Positions 54,301 to 62,286 of a DNA stretch of 62,286 bases are shown here, in pieces (positions within the stretch are counted from its first letter, which is position 1; each line of letters starts with the position of its first letter). The translations under genes were made by a program, and so were the position numbers. Origin of the DNA: Endomicrobium sp. (GTDB lineage Bacteria; Elusimicrobiota; Endomicrobiia; Endomicrobiales; Endomicrobiaceae); NCBI GenBank assembly GCA_031290625.1, contig JAITND010000001.1, positions 1 to 62,286 on the forward strand, in the 5' to 3' direction. The notes below the pieces were generated by a model that saw only the letters and a program-made list of their open reading frames with translations, was not told the DNA's origin and did not search any database.

Positions 54301-54801
54301 ATGAAAAAGATAACATTGGCGCTGTTGTGCGTTTGTACGTTAGCTTCCATTGCTTTTGCCGGCTCAAAAAATGCAGCCGCGGGAAGATCTCTTTCGGAAA
54401 AGTTTGGCGTTGGTTTTAACTCTTCTGTACAAGATTTGCCTGCGCTTGCCGTAAGATATTGGCTAATTGACGTTGCGGGGATTGAAGGTTTTTTAGGATT
54501 TAAAATAGATGACAATCATGCTAACAAAAACAGATATGTCGTCGGTGGAAAGTTTTTATATGTAATAAAGTCTTATAAAAAATTGAATGTATTTTCTATT
54601 GCAAGTTTGGCTTTGCATAGAGAAAACAAAACATTCGGTATTATTTCTGGAGGGCTTGGCATTGAGTGGTTTGTGCTGGACGATTTATCTCTTTGTACCG
54701 AAGCAGGGCTATCTTTTAGCGCGGGCGGCGCGGGAGGAACAACCTCTCTTAAAACAAATGTAGAAAATATTCCAAAAATTAGCGTAAAGTATTATCTATA
54801 A
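54301..54801 (+). CDS. Small outer-membrane beta-barrel-like protein
   Basis: A cleavable signal peptide (MKKITLALLCVCTLASIAFA) is followed by alternating amphipathic strands (EGFLGFKIDDN, RYVVGGKFLYVI, GLGIEWFVLDDLSLCTEAGL), ending in ISVKYYL, an aromatic-rich C-terminus as in OmpA/OmpW-like barrels. 166 residues. It is the last gene of the PHP-TPR unit. Its broken relative in style is at 29660-30153. Confidence 0.7.
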   Translation: MKKITLALLCVCTLASIAFAGSKNAAAGRSLSEKFGVGFNSSVQDLPALAVRYWLIDVAGIEGFLGFKIDDNHANKNRYVVGGKFLYVIKSYKKLNVFSIASLALHRENKTFGIISGGLGIEWFVLDDLSLCTEAGLSFSAGGAGGTTSLKTNVENIPKISVKYYL

Positions 54802-55059
54802 ACTGAAAAAGGGGCGGCGCGGCGAACGTTCCGCATTATGAACAAAGAATTAAGCGATTTGTTGAAAGTCGATTTAAAGCGGCGGTAAAGCGTTATTGAC
54901 GGTCTTTACCGTTGTCGTCACACTGGACTTGATTTGCCGTCTCAAACAACAGACTGCGGAGCAAGTCCGCAAAGACAAACCCGCGTCTGTCATTGCGCGC
55001 GAAGTCGCAGGAACCATGCGTTAATAATATTATTCTAAAGTTTAAGCGGAGAGGAAGCA
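54802..55059. other. Intergenic region, GC-richer than its surroundings
   Basis: Holds an 8-base inverted repeat CGGTAAAG/CTTTACCG (54883-54890 and 54904-54911). It also has a TGTCATTGCGCGCGAAGTCG stretch that resembles the common intergenic TCATTGCGAGCGAAGC repeat of many bacteria. No gene seen. Confidence 0.4.
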
Positions 55060-55548
55060 ATGAAAGCTTTAAAATCTTTGGATAGAGCTTTAACAAGAAA
55101 AGAAATGAAATCAGAAGTTGCAAAACTTCAAAAAGCGGGCAAAAAAGTAGTTTTTACAAACGGCTGTTTTGATTTATTGCACTTAGGGCATATAAGCCTA
55201 TTCAAAAAAGCCAAAAGTATGGGCGATGTTTTGATAGTCGCCATAAATTCCGACAAATCCTTAAGTCGTCTTAAAGGACCTAAAAGACCATTGGTCGGCG
55301 AGAAAGACAGAGCTAAATTTATCCTTTCGTTAAAACCCGTAGATTATGCGGTTGTGTTTAACGAACATACTCCAAAAGAAATTTTAAGCGAGCTTCATCC
55401 GGATGTTTTGGTAAAAGGCGGAGATTATAAGCCGTCAGAAATAGTTGGAAGAGAATATGTAAAGAAAGTTTATAGATTTCCTTTTGTAAAAGGAAAGTCA
55501 GCGACAAATTTAATAAATTTAATAGTGGAAAGATATGGCTCAAAGTAA
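55060..55548 (+). CDS. rfaE2: D-glycero-beta-D-manno-heptose 1-phosphate adenylyltransferase (RfaE2 / HldE C-domain)
   Basis: Activates heptose 1-phosphate with ATP for lipopolysaccharide core synthesis. The nucleotidyltransferase motif TNGCFDLLHLGHISLF near 28-43 and the partner loop FVKGKSATNLI near 146 are present, as are INSDKSLSRLKGPKRPL and VLVKGGDYKP. 162 residues, the stand-alone C-domain form without the kinase half. Start at 55060 behind GAGAGGAAG. Its end overlaps thiD2 by 14 bases. Confidence 0.92.
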   Translation: MKALKSLDRALTRKEMKSEVAKLQKAGKKVVFTNGCFDLLHLGHISLFKKAKSMGDVLIVAINSDKSLSRLKGPKRPLVGEKDRAKFILSLKPVDYAVVFNEHTPKEILSELHPDVLVKGGDYKPSEIVGREYVKKVYRFPFVKGKSATNLINLIVERYGSK

Positions 55549-55975
55549 GTCTAATACAAAATCAGTTTTAAGAATTGTCGACGCAAATTTAAACCGTTGC
55601 CGTGAAGGTTTGAGAGTTGTTGAAGATAGCTTGCGTTTCATTCTTGGCGATAAGATACTTTATAAAAATATTCGCGCCATACGTCATAGCGTTGATAAAA
55701 TTTTAAGAGCAGAATATGGCGAACTTATACAAGAAAGAGATTCTGTTGAAGATTTAGGCAGACAAATGCCCGAAACAAAAAAAAAAAAATTGTCTGAAGT
55801 AATAACTGCCAATTTTAAACGAGCGGAAGAATCTTTAAGAGTTTTAGAAGAATACTCAAAAATCTTTGCTCCTAAATCTTGTGCAGATTTCAAAAAACAA
55901 AGATATTTAACTTACGCAACGGAAAAAACTGTCTATTTAAAATATAAAAAATTTCTTGATAAAAATAATGAATGA
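55535..55975 (+). CDS. thiD2: ThiD2-family HMP-phosphate kinase
   Basis: 146 residues matching the ThiD2 domain, which is also found fused in front of some ThiE proteins: RIVDANLNRCREGLRVVEDS near 14, IRAIRHSVDKIL near 46, RDSVEDLGRQMPE near 67 and NFKRAEESLRVLEEYSK near 91. The family is reported to phosphorylate HMP phosphate without salvaging HMP. With thiC at 57673 it would supply HMP pyrophosphate to ThiE. It overlaps rfaE2 by 14 bases and the next gene by 8. Confidence 0.85.
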   Translation: MAQSKSNTKSVLRIVDANLNRCREGLRVVEDSLRFILGDKILYKNIRAIRHSVDKILRAEYGELIQERDSVEDLGRQMPETKKKKLSEVITANFKRAEESLRVLEEYSKIFAPKSCADFKKQRYLTYATEKTVYLKYKKFLDKNNE

Positions 55976-57662
55976 ACAAATAAAATCGCTACTTTCTCAA
56001 GGAGAAGGGATATCCGTAGAGTTTAAAGAATGTTCAAAAGGTATCGGCAACAGCGTCTATGAAACCGTTTGCGCTTTTTTAAACGCTAAAGGCGGCGACA
56101 TACTTCTTGGAGTAAACGACAACGGCGAAGTTGTCGGAATTTCCAAAGAAAAAGCCGAGTCTTTAAAGCAGAATTTTGTTAATTCAGTAAATAATACTTC
56201 AAAACTGGCTCCGACTTTTTGTCTAAATGTTGACAAAGCGGTTGTAAACGGCAAATCTATTTTGCATATTTTTGTACCTGAAAGTTCTCAAGTTCACAGA
56301 TGCAATTCAAGAATATTTATACGCAACAACTCGGGCGATTTTGACATTACCGATAAAAATCAAGAAGTTTCAAATTTGTATTTAAGAAAGCAAAGTTCTT
56401 ATTCGGAAAATAAAATATTCCCGTACGCGGATATTTCGGATTTGCGTATTGACTTAATAGATAGAGTCAGACAAATGGCTGTTAATCATAGCAAAGACCA
56501 CCCATGGCAAAATATGTCCGATATGGATATTTTGAAAACAACAAGTTTGCGCCAACGAGACCTTCAGACAGATCAAGAAGGATTAACTTTAGCAGGAATT
56601 CTTTTGTTTGGGAAAGATGTTGTTATTTCTGCGGCAGTTCCTGCATTTAGAATAGATTTGATAAAAAGAGTTGACAATGTTGACCGATATGATGACAGAC
56701 TTGATTTAAGGACAAATCTTATAGAAGCTTATGAAAAGACTATAGAGTTTGTAAACAAGCATTTGCCTGATCCGTTTTATCTTGATGAAAAATATCACAG
56801 AGTAAGTTTAAGAGATGCTATTTTTCGCGAAGTTGTGGCAAACATGATTGTTCATAAGGAATACTTGGGCGGTGAGCCGACAAAACTTGTTATAGAGCAA
56901 GATAAGGTTTTTACGGAGAACAGCAACAGACCTTACATCCACGGCATAGTTAGTCTTTCAAATTTGAAGTCGCACCCTAAAAATCCTAATATTGCTAAAA
57001 TTTTCAGACAAATAGGCAGAGTTGAAGAACTTGGCTCGGGAGTTAGAAAGCTGTACAAATTTTGCAAATTATATTGCGGATATAATCCTATAATTTCTGA
57101 TAATGATTTGTTTAAATTTGAGCTTAAGATAAACTTTTTTAGCAAACTTACCCCGCAAGATACCATGCATGTTGGCATGCAAGTCGCCCCGCAAGATACC
57201 ATGCATGTTGGCATGCAAGATGAAAACAGAGAAAGACGTATTTTGTTTTTCTGCAAAACGCCAAAAACAAGAAATGAAATACAGCAGTATGTTAAGATTA
57301 AGAATAGGGATTATTTTAGACGACATATTTTAAATCCTCTCATTGTTGAGGGTAAGTTAGAGTTGACAATGCCGGATAAACCTAAGAGCAGAAATCAAAG
57401 ATATATTTCAAAACCAAATACCATGCATGTTGGCATGCAAGTCGCTCCGCAAGATATTGTGAGGGAAATAGACAAGGAAAAAGCAATTTTGTCGTTTTGC
57501 GCAATAGCAAGAACGAGAAATGAAATACAAAATTATGTTAAAATTAAAAACAGGGAGTACTTTAGACGCGATATTTTAAACTCTCTAATTGTCGCGGGTA
57601 AGTTGAAACTAACAATACCGGACAAGCCTAAGAGTAAAAATCAAAAATATATTTCAAAATGA
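55968..57662 (+). CDS. AlbA_2/Schlafen-type regulator with RecG-like C-terminus and duplicated winged helix
   Basis: The N-terminal 130 residues are an AlbA_2 (Schlafen) domain: GEGISVEFKECSKGI, NAKGGDILLGVNDNGEVVGI. The middle (about 150-380) is the ATP-binding, RecG-like region of this family (REVVANMIVHKEYLG, RQIGRVEELGSGVRKLY). The C-terminus holds two near-identical winged-helix units, about 419-482 and 500-564, separated by linkers built from the repeat TMHVGMQ (three copies). ATG 55968 is the best start (564 residues). It overlaps thiD2 by 8 bases and ends 10 bases before thiC, so it sits inside a thiamine operon. Role unknown. Confidence 0.8.
   Translation: MNEQIKSLLSQGEGISVEFKECSKGIGNSVYETVCAFLNAKGGDILLGVNDNGEVVGISKEKAESLKQNFVNSVNNTSKLAPTFCLNVDKAVVNGKSILHIFVPESSQVHRCNSRIFIRNNSGDFDITDKNQEVSNLYLRKQSSYSENKIFPYADISDLRIDLIDRVRQMAVNHSKDHPWQNMSDMDILKTTSLRQRDLQTDQEGLTLAGILLFGKDVVISAAVPAFRIDLIKRVDNVDRYDDRLDLRTNLIEAYEKTIEFVNKHLPDPFYLDEKYHRVSLRDAIFREVVANMIVHKEYLGGEPTKLVIEQDKVFTENSNRPYIHGIVSLSNLKSHPKNPNIAKIFRQIGRVEELGSGVRKLYKFCKLYCGYNPIISDNDLFKFELKINFFSKLTPQDTMHVGMQVAPQDTMHVGMQDENRERRILFFCKTPKTRNEIQQYVKIKNRDYFRRHILNPLIVEGKLELTMPDKPKSRNQRYISKPNTMHVGMQVAPQDIVREIDKEKAILSFCAIARTRNEIQNYVKIKNREYFRRDILNSLIVAGKLKLTIPDKPKSKNQKYISK
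57151..57450 (+). repeat. Short coding repeats with palindromic core in the AlbA_2 gene
   Basis: A 36-base unit beginning CCCCGCAAGATACCATGCAT occurs at 57151 and 57187, with a third partial copy at about 57420. Each carries TGCATG-TTGG-CATGCA, an inverted repeat. It encodes the TMHVGMQ linker. Confidence 0.8.
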
Positions 57663-57672
57663 GGAAAACAAA

Positions 57673-58938
57673 ATGACGCTTATGCAAGACGCGAAAAATA
57701 AAAAAACAAACGACTTAATAGAAGCTGCGGCTCAAGCGGAAAATCTAAGCGAAGATTTCATTAGAGAAGGCGTTGCGGCGGGGACTATAGTTATCCCTAA
57801 AAATATTAACAGAACTCTTAAAAAAATCGCGGCTGTCGGCGCAGGGCTTAAAACCAAAGTAAATGCCAATATCGGAACCTCTCCCGAACGCGTAGATTTA
57901 GCTGAAGAATTGCAAAAACTTGACGCTGCTGTCAAAGCGGGAGCTGATGCCGTTATGGATTTGTCTACTGGCGGCAATTTAACGCAAATAAGAAAAGAAA
58001 TACTTGCTGCATCTCCCGTTCAAGTAGGCGCCGTGCCTATTTATGAAGCGGCTTGTAGGACTGTAGCGAGGGGTAAAAAAATATCGCAAATTGACGGCGA
58101 ACTCTTGTTTGATATTATAGAGGAGCAAGCTGAACAGGGCGTTGATTTTATTACAGTCCACTGCGGTATAAATAAAAAAACTGTTGGGATATTAAATCGT
58201 CAAAATCGTCTTGCCGGCGCCGTAAGCAGAGGCGGATCTTTTTTGGTCAAAGCCGTAAATGCCACAGGAAAAGAAAATCCTTTGTACGAGCAGTACGACA
58301 GACTTTTGGAAATAGCAAAAAAATATGACGTAACGTTAAGTCTTGGCGATGGATTTAGACCCGGCTGTCTTTTTGACGCTTCGGATGGTCCTCAAATTGC
58401 GGAACTTTTAGTTTTAGGAGAACTTGTTTTAAGAGCAAGAGCGGCGGGAGTGCAGGCTATGATAGAAGGACCTGGACATATTCCGCTGGACCAGGTGGAA
58501 GCCAATGTAACCCTTGCCAAAAAATTAGGACACAATGCTCCTCTTTACTTTTTGGGACCTCTTGTAACTGATATAGCGCCTGGATATGACCATATAACTT
58601 CTGCGATAGGCGGAGCTTTAGCGGCGGCCAAAGGGGTAGATTTTATTTGTTATGTTACTCCAGCGGAACATTTAAGGCTTCCCGATGTCCAAGATGTCCA
58701 TGAAGGCGTAATCGCCGCAAGAATTGCGGCCCACGCGGCCGATATTGTAAAAGGCGTTCGCGGCGCAAGAGAACGCGACGACGAGATATCTAAATGGCGG
58801 AAAGCGAGAAATTGGGAAAAGCAAAAAGAGTTTTGTATTGATCCCATTAAGTTTGCAAAAGAAAGAGCTAAACTTCCGCCTCGTCAAGAAGATGTTTGCA
58901 CAATGTGCGGCGAGTTTTGTTCTATGAAAGATGAATAA
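57673..58938 (+). CDS. thiC: Phosphomethylpyrimidine synthase ThiC
   Basis: Radical-SAM rearrangement of AIR to HMP phosphate. 421 residues, the short form. Motifs: GTIVIPKNINR near 36, KVNANIGTSP near 60, GADAVMDLSTGG near 93, VPIYEA near 121, IEGPGHIPLDQVEANV near 263, LGPLVTDIAPGYDHI near 296 and C-terminal CTMCGEFC, which binds the [4Fe-4S] cluster with the spacing of the short subfamily. GAGGA lies before the ATG. No TPP riboswitch is visible upstream, unlike the thiG operon. Confidence 0.97.
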   Translation: MTLMQDAKNKKTNDLIEAAAQAENLSEDFIREGVAAGTIVIPKNINRTLKKIAAVGAGLKTKVNANIGTSPERVDLAEELQKLDAAVKAGADAVMDLSTGGNLTQIRKEILAASPVQVGAVPIYEAACRTVARGKKISQIDGELLFDIIEEQAEQGVDFITVHCGINKKTVGILNRQNRLAGAVSRGGSFLVKAVNATGKENPLYEQYDRLLEIAKKYDVTLSLGDGFRPGCLFDASDGPQIAELLVLGELVLRARAAGVQAMIEGPGHIPLDQVEANVTLAKKLGHNAPLYFLGPLVTDIAPGYDHITSAIGGALAAAKGVDFICYVTPAEHLRLPDVQDVHEGVIAARIAAHAADIVKGVRGARERDDEISKWRKARNWEKQKEFCIDPIKFAKERAKLPPRQEDVCTMCGEFCSMKDE

Positions 58939-58960
58939 CAATCTATATCAAATAAACAAA

Positions 58961-59000
58961 ATACCGGCTGGAAGTTTTAATTCAGCCGGTATTTGTTTTT
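58961..59000 (+). terminator. Intrinsic terminator after thiC
   Basis: ATACCGGCTG (58961-58970) pairs with CAGCCGGTAT (58983-58992), with GAA/TTC extending the stem, followed by TTGTTTTT. Confidence 0.9.
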
Positions 59001-59152
59001 CTTCAACTCTTAACAACTATGTTTCTGTTATTGCGCGTCGTTTATCTACCGGTAAGGCTGCGATTGCCGCGAACTCGTTAGCAAACGCCGCGCGCAAAAC
59101 TTTTGATACGTTGCTTCTGTAAGAGATTGTTATGAAAGAAGGCGGAAGTTAT

Positions 59153-59632
59153 TTAGCTTTCTTCCCTTGATTTATTTAGTCGTTGTTCTTTCTTGAAGTT
59201 TTTCCGTTCTTTCTTTAAAAATGCCATGTAATCAGGAAATGGAACTATGGTTTTCATTTTGCCAAGCCATACGTACGCGGCGAGATTTTCATTGAATTTG
59301 ATTTTTATTGGATTTGCGGGATCTGTAACGTTTGCTCTCCATGCCGAGCCGATAATGTTTTTATAGAGCGTTTCTTTTTTTTCTGCGCGTATAACTTTAT
59401 TGCTTGCTATAAGTTTATCGCCGTATAGTTTTAAGTTTTGTTTAACTATTTTTTCAGCTTCGGCAGGTTCTGGAACGACTTCCGTAAAATTGACGCGGAG
59501 CGTTGCCGCCATTTCAGGCGATTTTTCATGAAAATCAACAGTATAGTCGGTTCCTTCAATAAAATCTCTTACGCCGAACGCTGCAATTGTAAAAGAAAAT
59601 ATAAACATTAAAGTAATAAAAAGTTTTTTCAT
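59153..59632 (-). CDS. Exported protein of unknown function
   Basis: A signal peptide (MKKLFITLMFIFSFTIAAFG) precedes a 140-residue soluble domain: VRDFIEGTDYTVDFHEKSPE, KIVKQNLKLYGDKLIASNKV, AAYVWLGKMKTIVPFPDYMA. The tail is basic. ATG 59632 is chosen because AAGGA lies 8 bases before it. I do not recognise the family. The 150 bases between the thiC terminator and its stop hold only weak coding-like sequence. Confidence 0.75.
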   Translation of the reverse strand: MKKLFITLMFIFSFTIAAFGVRDFIEGTDYTVDFHEKSPEMAATLRVNFTEVVPEPAEAEKIVKQNLKLYGDKLIASNKVIRAEKKETLYKNIIGSAWRANVTDPANPIKIKFNENLAAYVWLGKMKTIVPFPDYMAFLKKERKNFKKEQRLNKSREES

Positions 59633-59803
59633 TGGAAATCCTTGCCGCAATATTGTTACGTAATATAAATTTACCTCTATACCTTATGCAATTTATATCG
59701 GAAAATCTTTGCTAAAACCATTTGGCGTAGCGTAATGATTTTACAAATTTAAGCTTTTGTAGTAAACTCATTGCGTACTCACAACAATTTAAAGAGGAAA
59801 AAG

Positions 59804-60331
59804 ATGGGTGCTATAGGAGAGCCTAAACAGGCAAAGTTATTTTATGGAATAATTTCTTCAAACGAAGAGATAAAGCAAAAATCTTTTGATATTTTAAAAG
59901 AGAAGTTTGGCGAAATTGATTTAACAAGCGATGCGATGCCTTTTGATTTTTCAGGTTATTACAATTCTGAAATGGGCGCTAATTTAAAACGTTTTTGGAT
60001 TTCTTTTAGAAAGTTAATTTCCGCCGCGGATTTAGCTGAGATAAAAGTCTTTACAAATTCCATTGAAGATAGCTTTGCCGTAGACAATAAAAGAAAAATA
60101 AATATTGATCCTGGATATATAACTCCAGCGAACGTAATACTTGCCACAACTAAAGATTACAGCCACAGAATCTATTTAAAAAAAGGAATATACGGCGAAG
60201 TTACCGCCATATATCAAAAAAACGGTTATATAAAACTTCCGTGGTCATATCCTGATTATTTGTCGCCTGTAGCTGTTGAGTTTCTTTTAAAAGCAAGAAC
60301 CGCTCTTATGTATGAATTAAGGAGAAAGTAG
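59804..60331 (+). CDS. DUF4416 family protein
   Basis: Matches DUF4416: [18 protein letters not shown] at the start, [20 protein letters not shown] near 48, then [20 protein letters not shown] near 103 and [19 protein letters not shown] near 123. Function unknown; it is common in anaerobic Deltaproteobacteria and related phyla. ATG 59804 (175 residues) behind AGAGGA is preferred to the upstream in-frame start. Its stop directly adjoins the next reading frame. Confidence 0.88.
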   Translation: MGAIGEPKQAKLFYGIISSNEEIKQKSFDILKEKFGEIDLTSDAMPFDFSGYYNSEMGANLKRFWISFRKLISAADLAEIKVFTNSIEDSFAVDNKRKINIDPGYITPANVILATTKDYSHRIYLKKGIYGEVTAIYQKNGYIKLPWSYPDYLSPVAVEFLLKARTALMYELRRK

Positions 60332-61419
60332 CGTTTGTTTTAATAGCATTACTTTATTTATTCGGATATATCTATATCTCTTGGCGTATAACTTCAGGCT
60401 TGGACATTCGGCGTCCTTACAGCGTTTATTTATATGCAATATTTTTTGTTTTCGGTATTATAAGCGTTTTGTCGTTTATATGCAATCGTCATAAGCTTTC
60501 CATTGCGTCAATTATAGGACCGTTCGGCTACATTTGTATGGGAGTTTGGAGCATATTTCTTTCTTTTATTTTGATAAACGATGTTATCAATTTAGTTAAC
60601 CGCATCATATTTAAAATCAAAAAATTTAGATATTATTCAACTCTTGCGACAATAATTCTAAGCATAGTTGCATTGCTTTGGTCTTCGTTAAACTTTGCGT
60701 TTATTCTAACCGTTAAAGAAGCGAAATTGAAAGTTCCAAATCTGCCGATAAACTCTTTAAGAATTGCGCATCTTTCAGATATACACATTAATCAATTTTC
60801 TTCGGCAAAAGTTATAAACAAGATTTTTGATAAAGTTATGGCTTTAAAACCAGATATGATAGTTATTACGGGCGATGTTATAGATATGGACATAAGCAAA
60901 AATGACGAGTATCTTAATTATGGGTTTGGGAAATTAAAAGCTAAGTACGGCGTTTTTGCGGTTACTGGCAATCACGAGTACTATATAGGAACAGATAAAT
61001 TTTTCCCAATGTTGGAAAAGTTGGGATTTAAATCTTTAAGAAACGAAAATATACTGGTTGGCAATATTATAAATGTCGCTGGCATAGACGACATTTATTA
61101 CAAAAGCAATGAAGACGTCTCAAAAGCCTTGTCAAATGTCGATAAAAATTATCCGGTATTATTTTTAAGCCATCGTCCAGAATCTTTTGACATTTCTTCA
61201 AATCAAGGAATTAGCATAATACAACTTTCAGGGCATACTCATGCTGGACAAATTCCTCCGGTTGAAATAGCGCGTAAGTTTTTTATGAAGTATAACTATG
61301 GATTGTACAAGAATAATGATTCTAGCCTGTATGTAACTTCTGGGACTCGTCTTTGGGGTCCGCCTATGAGATTGTTTAATACAAGCGAAATAGCAGTTAT
61401 AACTTTACAACGGTATTAA
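60331..61419 (+). CDS. Membrane-anchored metallophosphoesterase, start codon apparently lost
   Basis: C-terminal calcineurin-like phosphoesterase: [27 protein letters not shown] and [11 protein letters not shown] give the metal ligands, after four or five membrane helices. The coding-type sequence ([19 protein letters not shown]) extends upstream of the first standard start (TTG 60400). At ideal spacing from AAGGAG (60319-60324) the codon is GCG at 60331, one base from GTG. The start codon therefore seems mutated, or a rare start is used; a shortened protein from TTG 60400 (339 residues) is possible. The enzyme part is intact. Confidence 0.8.
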   Translation, partial: AFVLIALLYLFGYIYISWRITSGLDIRRPYSVYLYAIFFVFGIISVLSFICNRHKLSIASIIGPFGYICMGVWSIFLSFILINDVINLVNRIIFKIKKFRYYSTLATIILSIVALLWSSLNFAFILTVKEAKLKVPNLPINSLRIAHLSDIHINQFSSAKVINKIFDKVMALKPDMIVITGDVIDMDISKNDEYLNYGFGKLKAKYGVFAVTGNHEYYIGTDKFFPMLEKLGFKSLRNENILVGNIINVAGIDDIYYKSNEDVSKALSNVDKNYPVLFLSHRPESFDISSNQGISIIQLSGHTHAGQIPPVEIARKFFMKYNYGLYKNNDSSLYVTSGTRLWGPPMRLFNTSEIAVITLQRY

Positions 61420-61442
61420 AATTTAGGTTGTTGCCGCGTTAA

Positions 61443-61595
61443 TTAACAGCTATAGTTCTTTCGTTTAAAATAGCGTACGCAGCGTTTCTTACTAAGTTCA
61501 TCTCGCATATTTCATTGGCGCAAGACCATTTTATTAAAGGTATTCTTGCAGTAATAGACAAACAAGCTGAAATAATAAAAGAGACCGACGGGTAA
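61443..61595 (+). pseudogene. Unidentified coding remnant
   Basis: A 50-codon frame without a start reads AIVLSFKIAYAAFLTKFISH, then ISLAQDHFIKGILAVIDKQA, ending ETDG. The composition is protein-like, with no family recognised. It fills the gap before the glycine-zipper gene. Confidence 0.3.
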
Positions 61596-61645
61596 AAGTT
61601 CGCATAATTTTTGAATGAAATAATTAAAAGCGATGAAAGATAAAG

Positions 61646-61651
61646 TATAAT
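61646..61651 (+). promoter_or_regulatory. -10 element for the glycine-zipper gene
   Basis: Perfect TATAAT, 35 bases before the ATG at 61686. The -35 is not clear. Confidence 0.4.
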
Positions 61652-61685
61652 TTATATTAAAGACAGTTTTTATAAGGATATTTAT

Positions 61686-62045
61686 ATGAAAAAGATTTTA
61701 AGTTTAGCAGTTGTTTTAATGTCGCTATTTACGCCGATGAAGGGGTTTTGCGAAGATAGCGACCCGCAAACGCGGATAGGAAGAGCAATAATGGGAACAT
61801 TATTAGGAGGAGTCGCAGGATTTTTCTCAGGACTTGCATTAGGATATTTTTTAAACGGATCTTATGATGTTGACAAGGCGGATAATGTATCGTCAAAGTT
61901 AGGGTCATTAATTGGATTTGTGTCGGGAGCATATGCAGGGAGCGGAATTAAAGGTATGCTTATGGGCGCAGTCGCAGGTCTAGCTTCATCTGTAATTGAA
62001 AACCGCATTAGGATTAGGGCGATTGTATTTTCCATTTTTCGCTAA
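61686..62045 (+). CDS. Exported glycine-zipper membrane protein
   Basis: A signal peptide (MKKILSLAVVLMSLFTPMKG) is followed by glycine-rich hydrophobic helices: GRAIMGTLLGGVAGFFSGLA near 32 and GSLIGFVSGAYAGSGIKGML near 73, the GxxxG pattern of glycine-zipper outer-membrane or pore-like proteins. 119 residues. AAGGA sits 8 bases before the ATG. No specific function can be assigned. Confidence 0.7.
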   Translation: MKKILSLAVVLMSLFTPMKGFCEDSDPQTRIGRAIMGTLLGGVAGFFSGLALGYFLNGSYDVDKADNVSSKLGSLIGFVSGAYAGSGIKGMLMGAVAGLASSVIENRIRIRAIVFSIFR

Positions 62046-62074
62046 CTTCTATCAGGCGCTCTATTAAAATCTAT

Positions 62075-62286
62075 TTACGCGCCAGCATCAATATTGTTTT
62101 CGTAAATAGAACAAAAATACTTTAAAAATCCTCTTTTATTAAAACTTGGCAAATCTTCATCCATCGCATTTGCTATGTCAAGAACTAACTCTTCCAACAT
62201 CTCATTTTGTCTATTATTAAATAAACATAGTTTAGGAATAAAGTTAATAGAAGCTTTAAAAATGCATCCTAACGATCCCATATCAA
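62075..62286 (-). CDS. Unknown protein, C-terminal part (runs off right edge)
   Basis: A minus-strand frame open to the window end: FKASINFIPKLCLFNNRQNE, then LEELVLDIANAMDEDLPSFN and KRGFLKYFCSIYE, stop at 62075. The frame has a codon before the ATG at 62281, so it probably continues beyond the window. No family recognised. Confidence 0.5.
   Translation of the reverse strand, partial: DMGSLGCIFKASINFIPKLCLFNNRQNEMLEELVLDIANAMDEDLPSFNKRGFLKYFCSIYENNIDAGA

Noticed and set aside
57151-57450. CRISPR array
   Set aside because: The repeats are in frame within a coding gene, encode a linker and have no proper spacers; no cas genes are in the window.
58900-58938. ThiC Fe-S motif one residue shorter than in E. 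coli
   Set aside because: The CxxCxxxC form is normal in the short ThiC subfamily of anaerobes, so it is not a defect.
58931-59122. 63-residue plus-strand frame across the thiC terminator
   Set aside because: It runs through the terminator hairpin and lacks a family or usable ribosome binding site.

Overview
Organism. The window is AT-rich, densely packed bacterial chromosome. The gene set suggests a strictly anaerobic, Gram-negative-type bacterium: ThiH rather than ThiO, a membrane pyrophosphatase, a GGGtGRT/Fe-S scaffold pair, heptose and outer-membrane functions. Gene content and protein style fit Elusimicrobiota, most likely an Endomicrobium-like lineage; this is inference from recognition, not a database result. 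Large essential genes (dnaA, dnaE, serS, hisS, hppA, trmD) are intact. Yet at least ten other genes carry frameshifts, nonsense codons, internal deletions or lost start codons. That contrast points to real, ongoing genome decay, as in host-restricted symbionts, rather than general sequencing error.

Layout. 0-7 kb, all minus strand: a lipoprotein start, dnaA with three DnaA-box-like sites (candidate oriC), rsmA, mnmE, a small membrane protein, an fmdB pseudogene, the cold-shock-type helicase deaD and a DUF116 protein. 7-13.5 kb is accessory: a wrecked AAA ATPase, a HepT/MntA-type toxin-antitoxin pair, a surface-glycan glycosyltransferase block that is partly a graveyard (with a GT2/epimerase chimera), and an intact AAA/DUF4143-type ATPase. 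13.5-17.6 kb, minus strand: thiG-thiH-thiE-thiS-thiF behind a TPP riboswitch with a terminator. 17.8-23.6 kb: LysM protein, tRNA-Ala(CGC), an orphan strong promoter, then a foreign/defence stretch with a phage-type DUF5675 pseudogene, a Panacea-domain toxin-antitoxin pair (putative toxin frameshifted) and a BcgI-like restriction-modification pair.

23.6-37 kb, plus strand: a frameshifted mannose-1-phosphate guanylyltransferase/phosphomannomutase fusion, a phosphohexomutase, DUF502, hisS, two decayed envelope genes, comM, mazG, hppA, a membrane-metalloprotease-like protein, a dolichol-kinase-like protein, a polysaccharide deacetylase and a small regulator-like protein, converging on a cardiolipin synthase. 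38.5-47.5 kb: decayed and unknown genes, dnaE, serS, a 33-residue Lys-rich protein, a frameshifted membrane protein and folD. 47.6-52.7 kb: tRNA-Ser(GCT), Fe-S scaffold + GGGtGRT gene, and the translation operon rpsP-khpA-rimM(short)-trmD-rplS-rnhB-yraN.

53-62.3 kb: PHP phosphatase, TPR protein, small outer-membrane-like protein, rfaE2, thiD2, an AlbA_2/Schlafen-type regulator lodged inside the thiamine operon, thiC, then exported, DUF4416, metallophosphoesterase and glycine-zipper proteins. With thiG/H/E/S/F, thiD2 and thiC the window encodes a nearly complete anaerobic thiamine pathway, but only the thiazole operon shows a TPP riboswitch.
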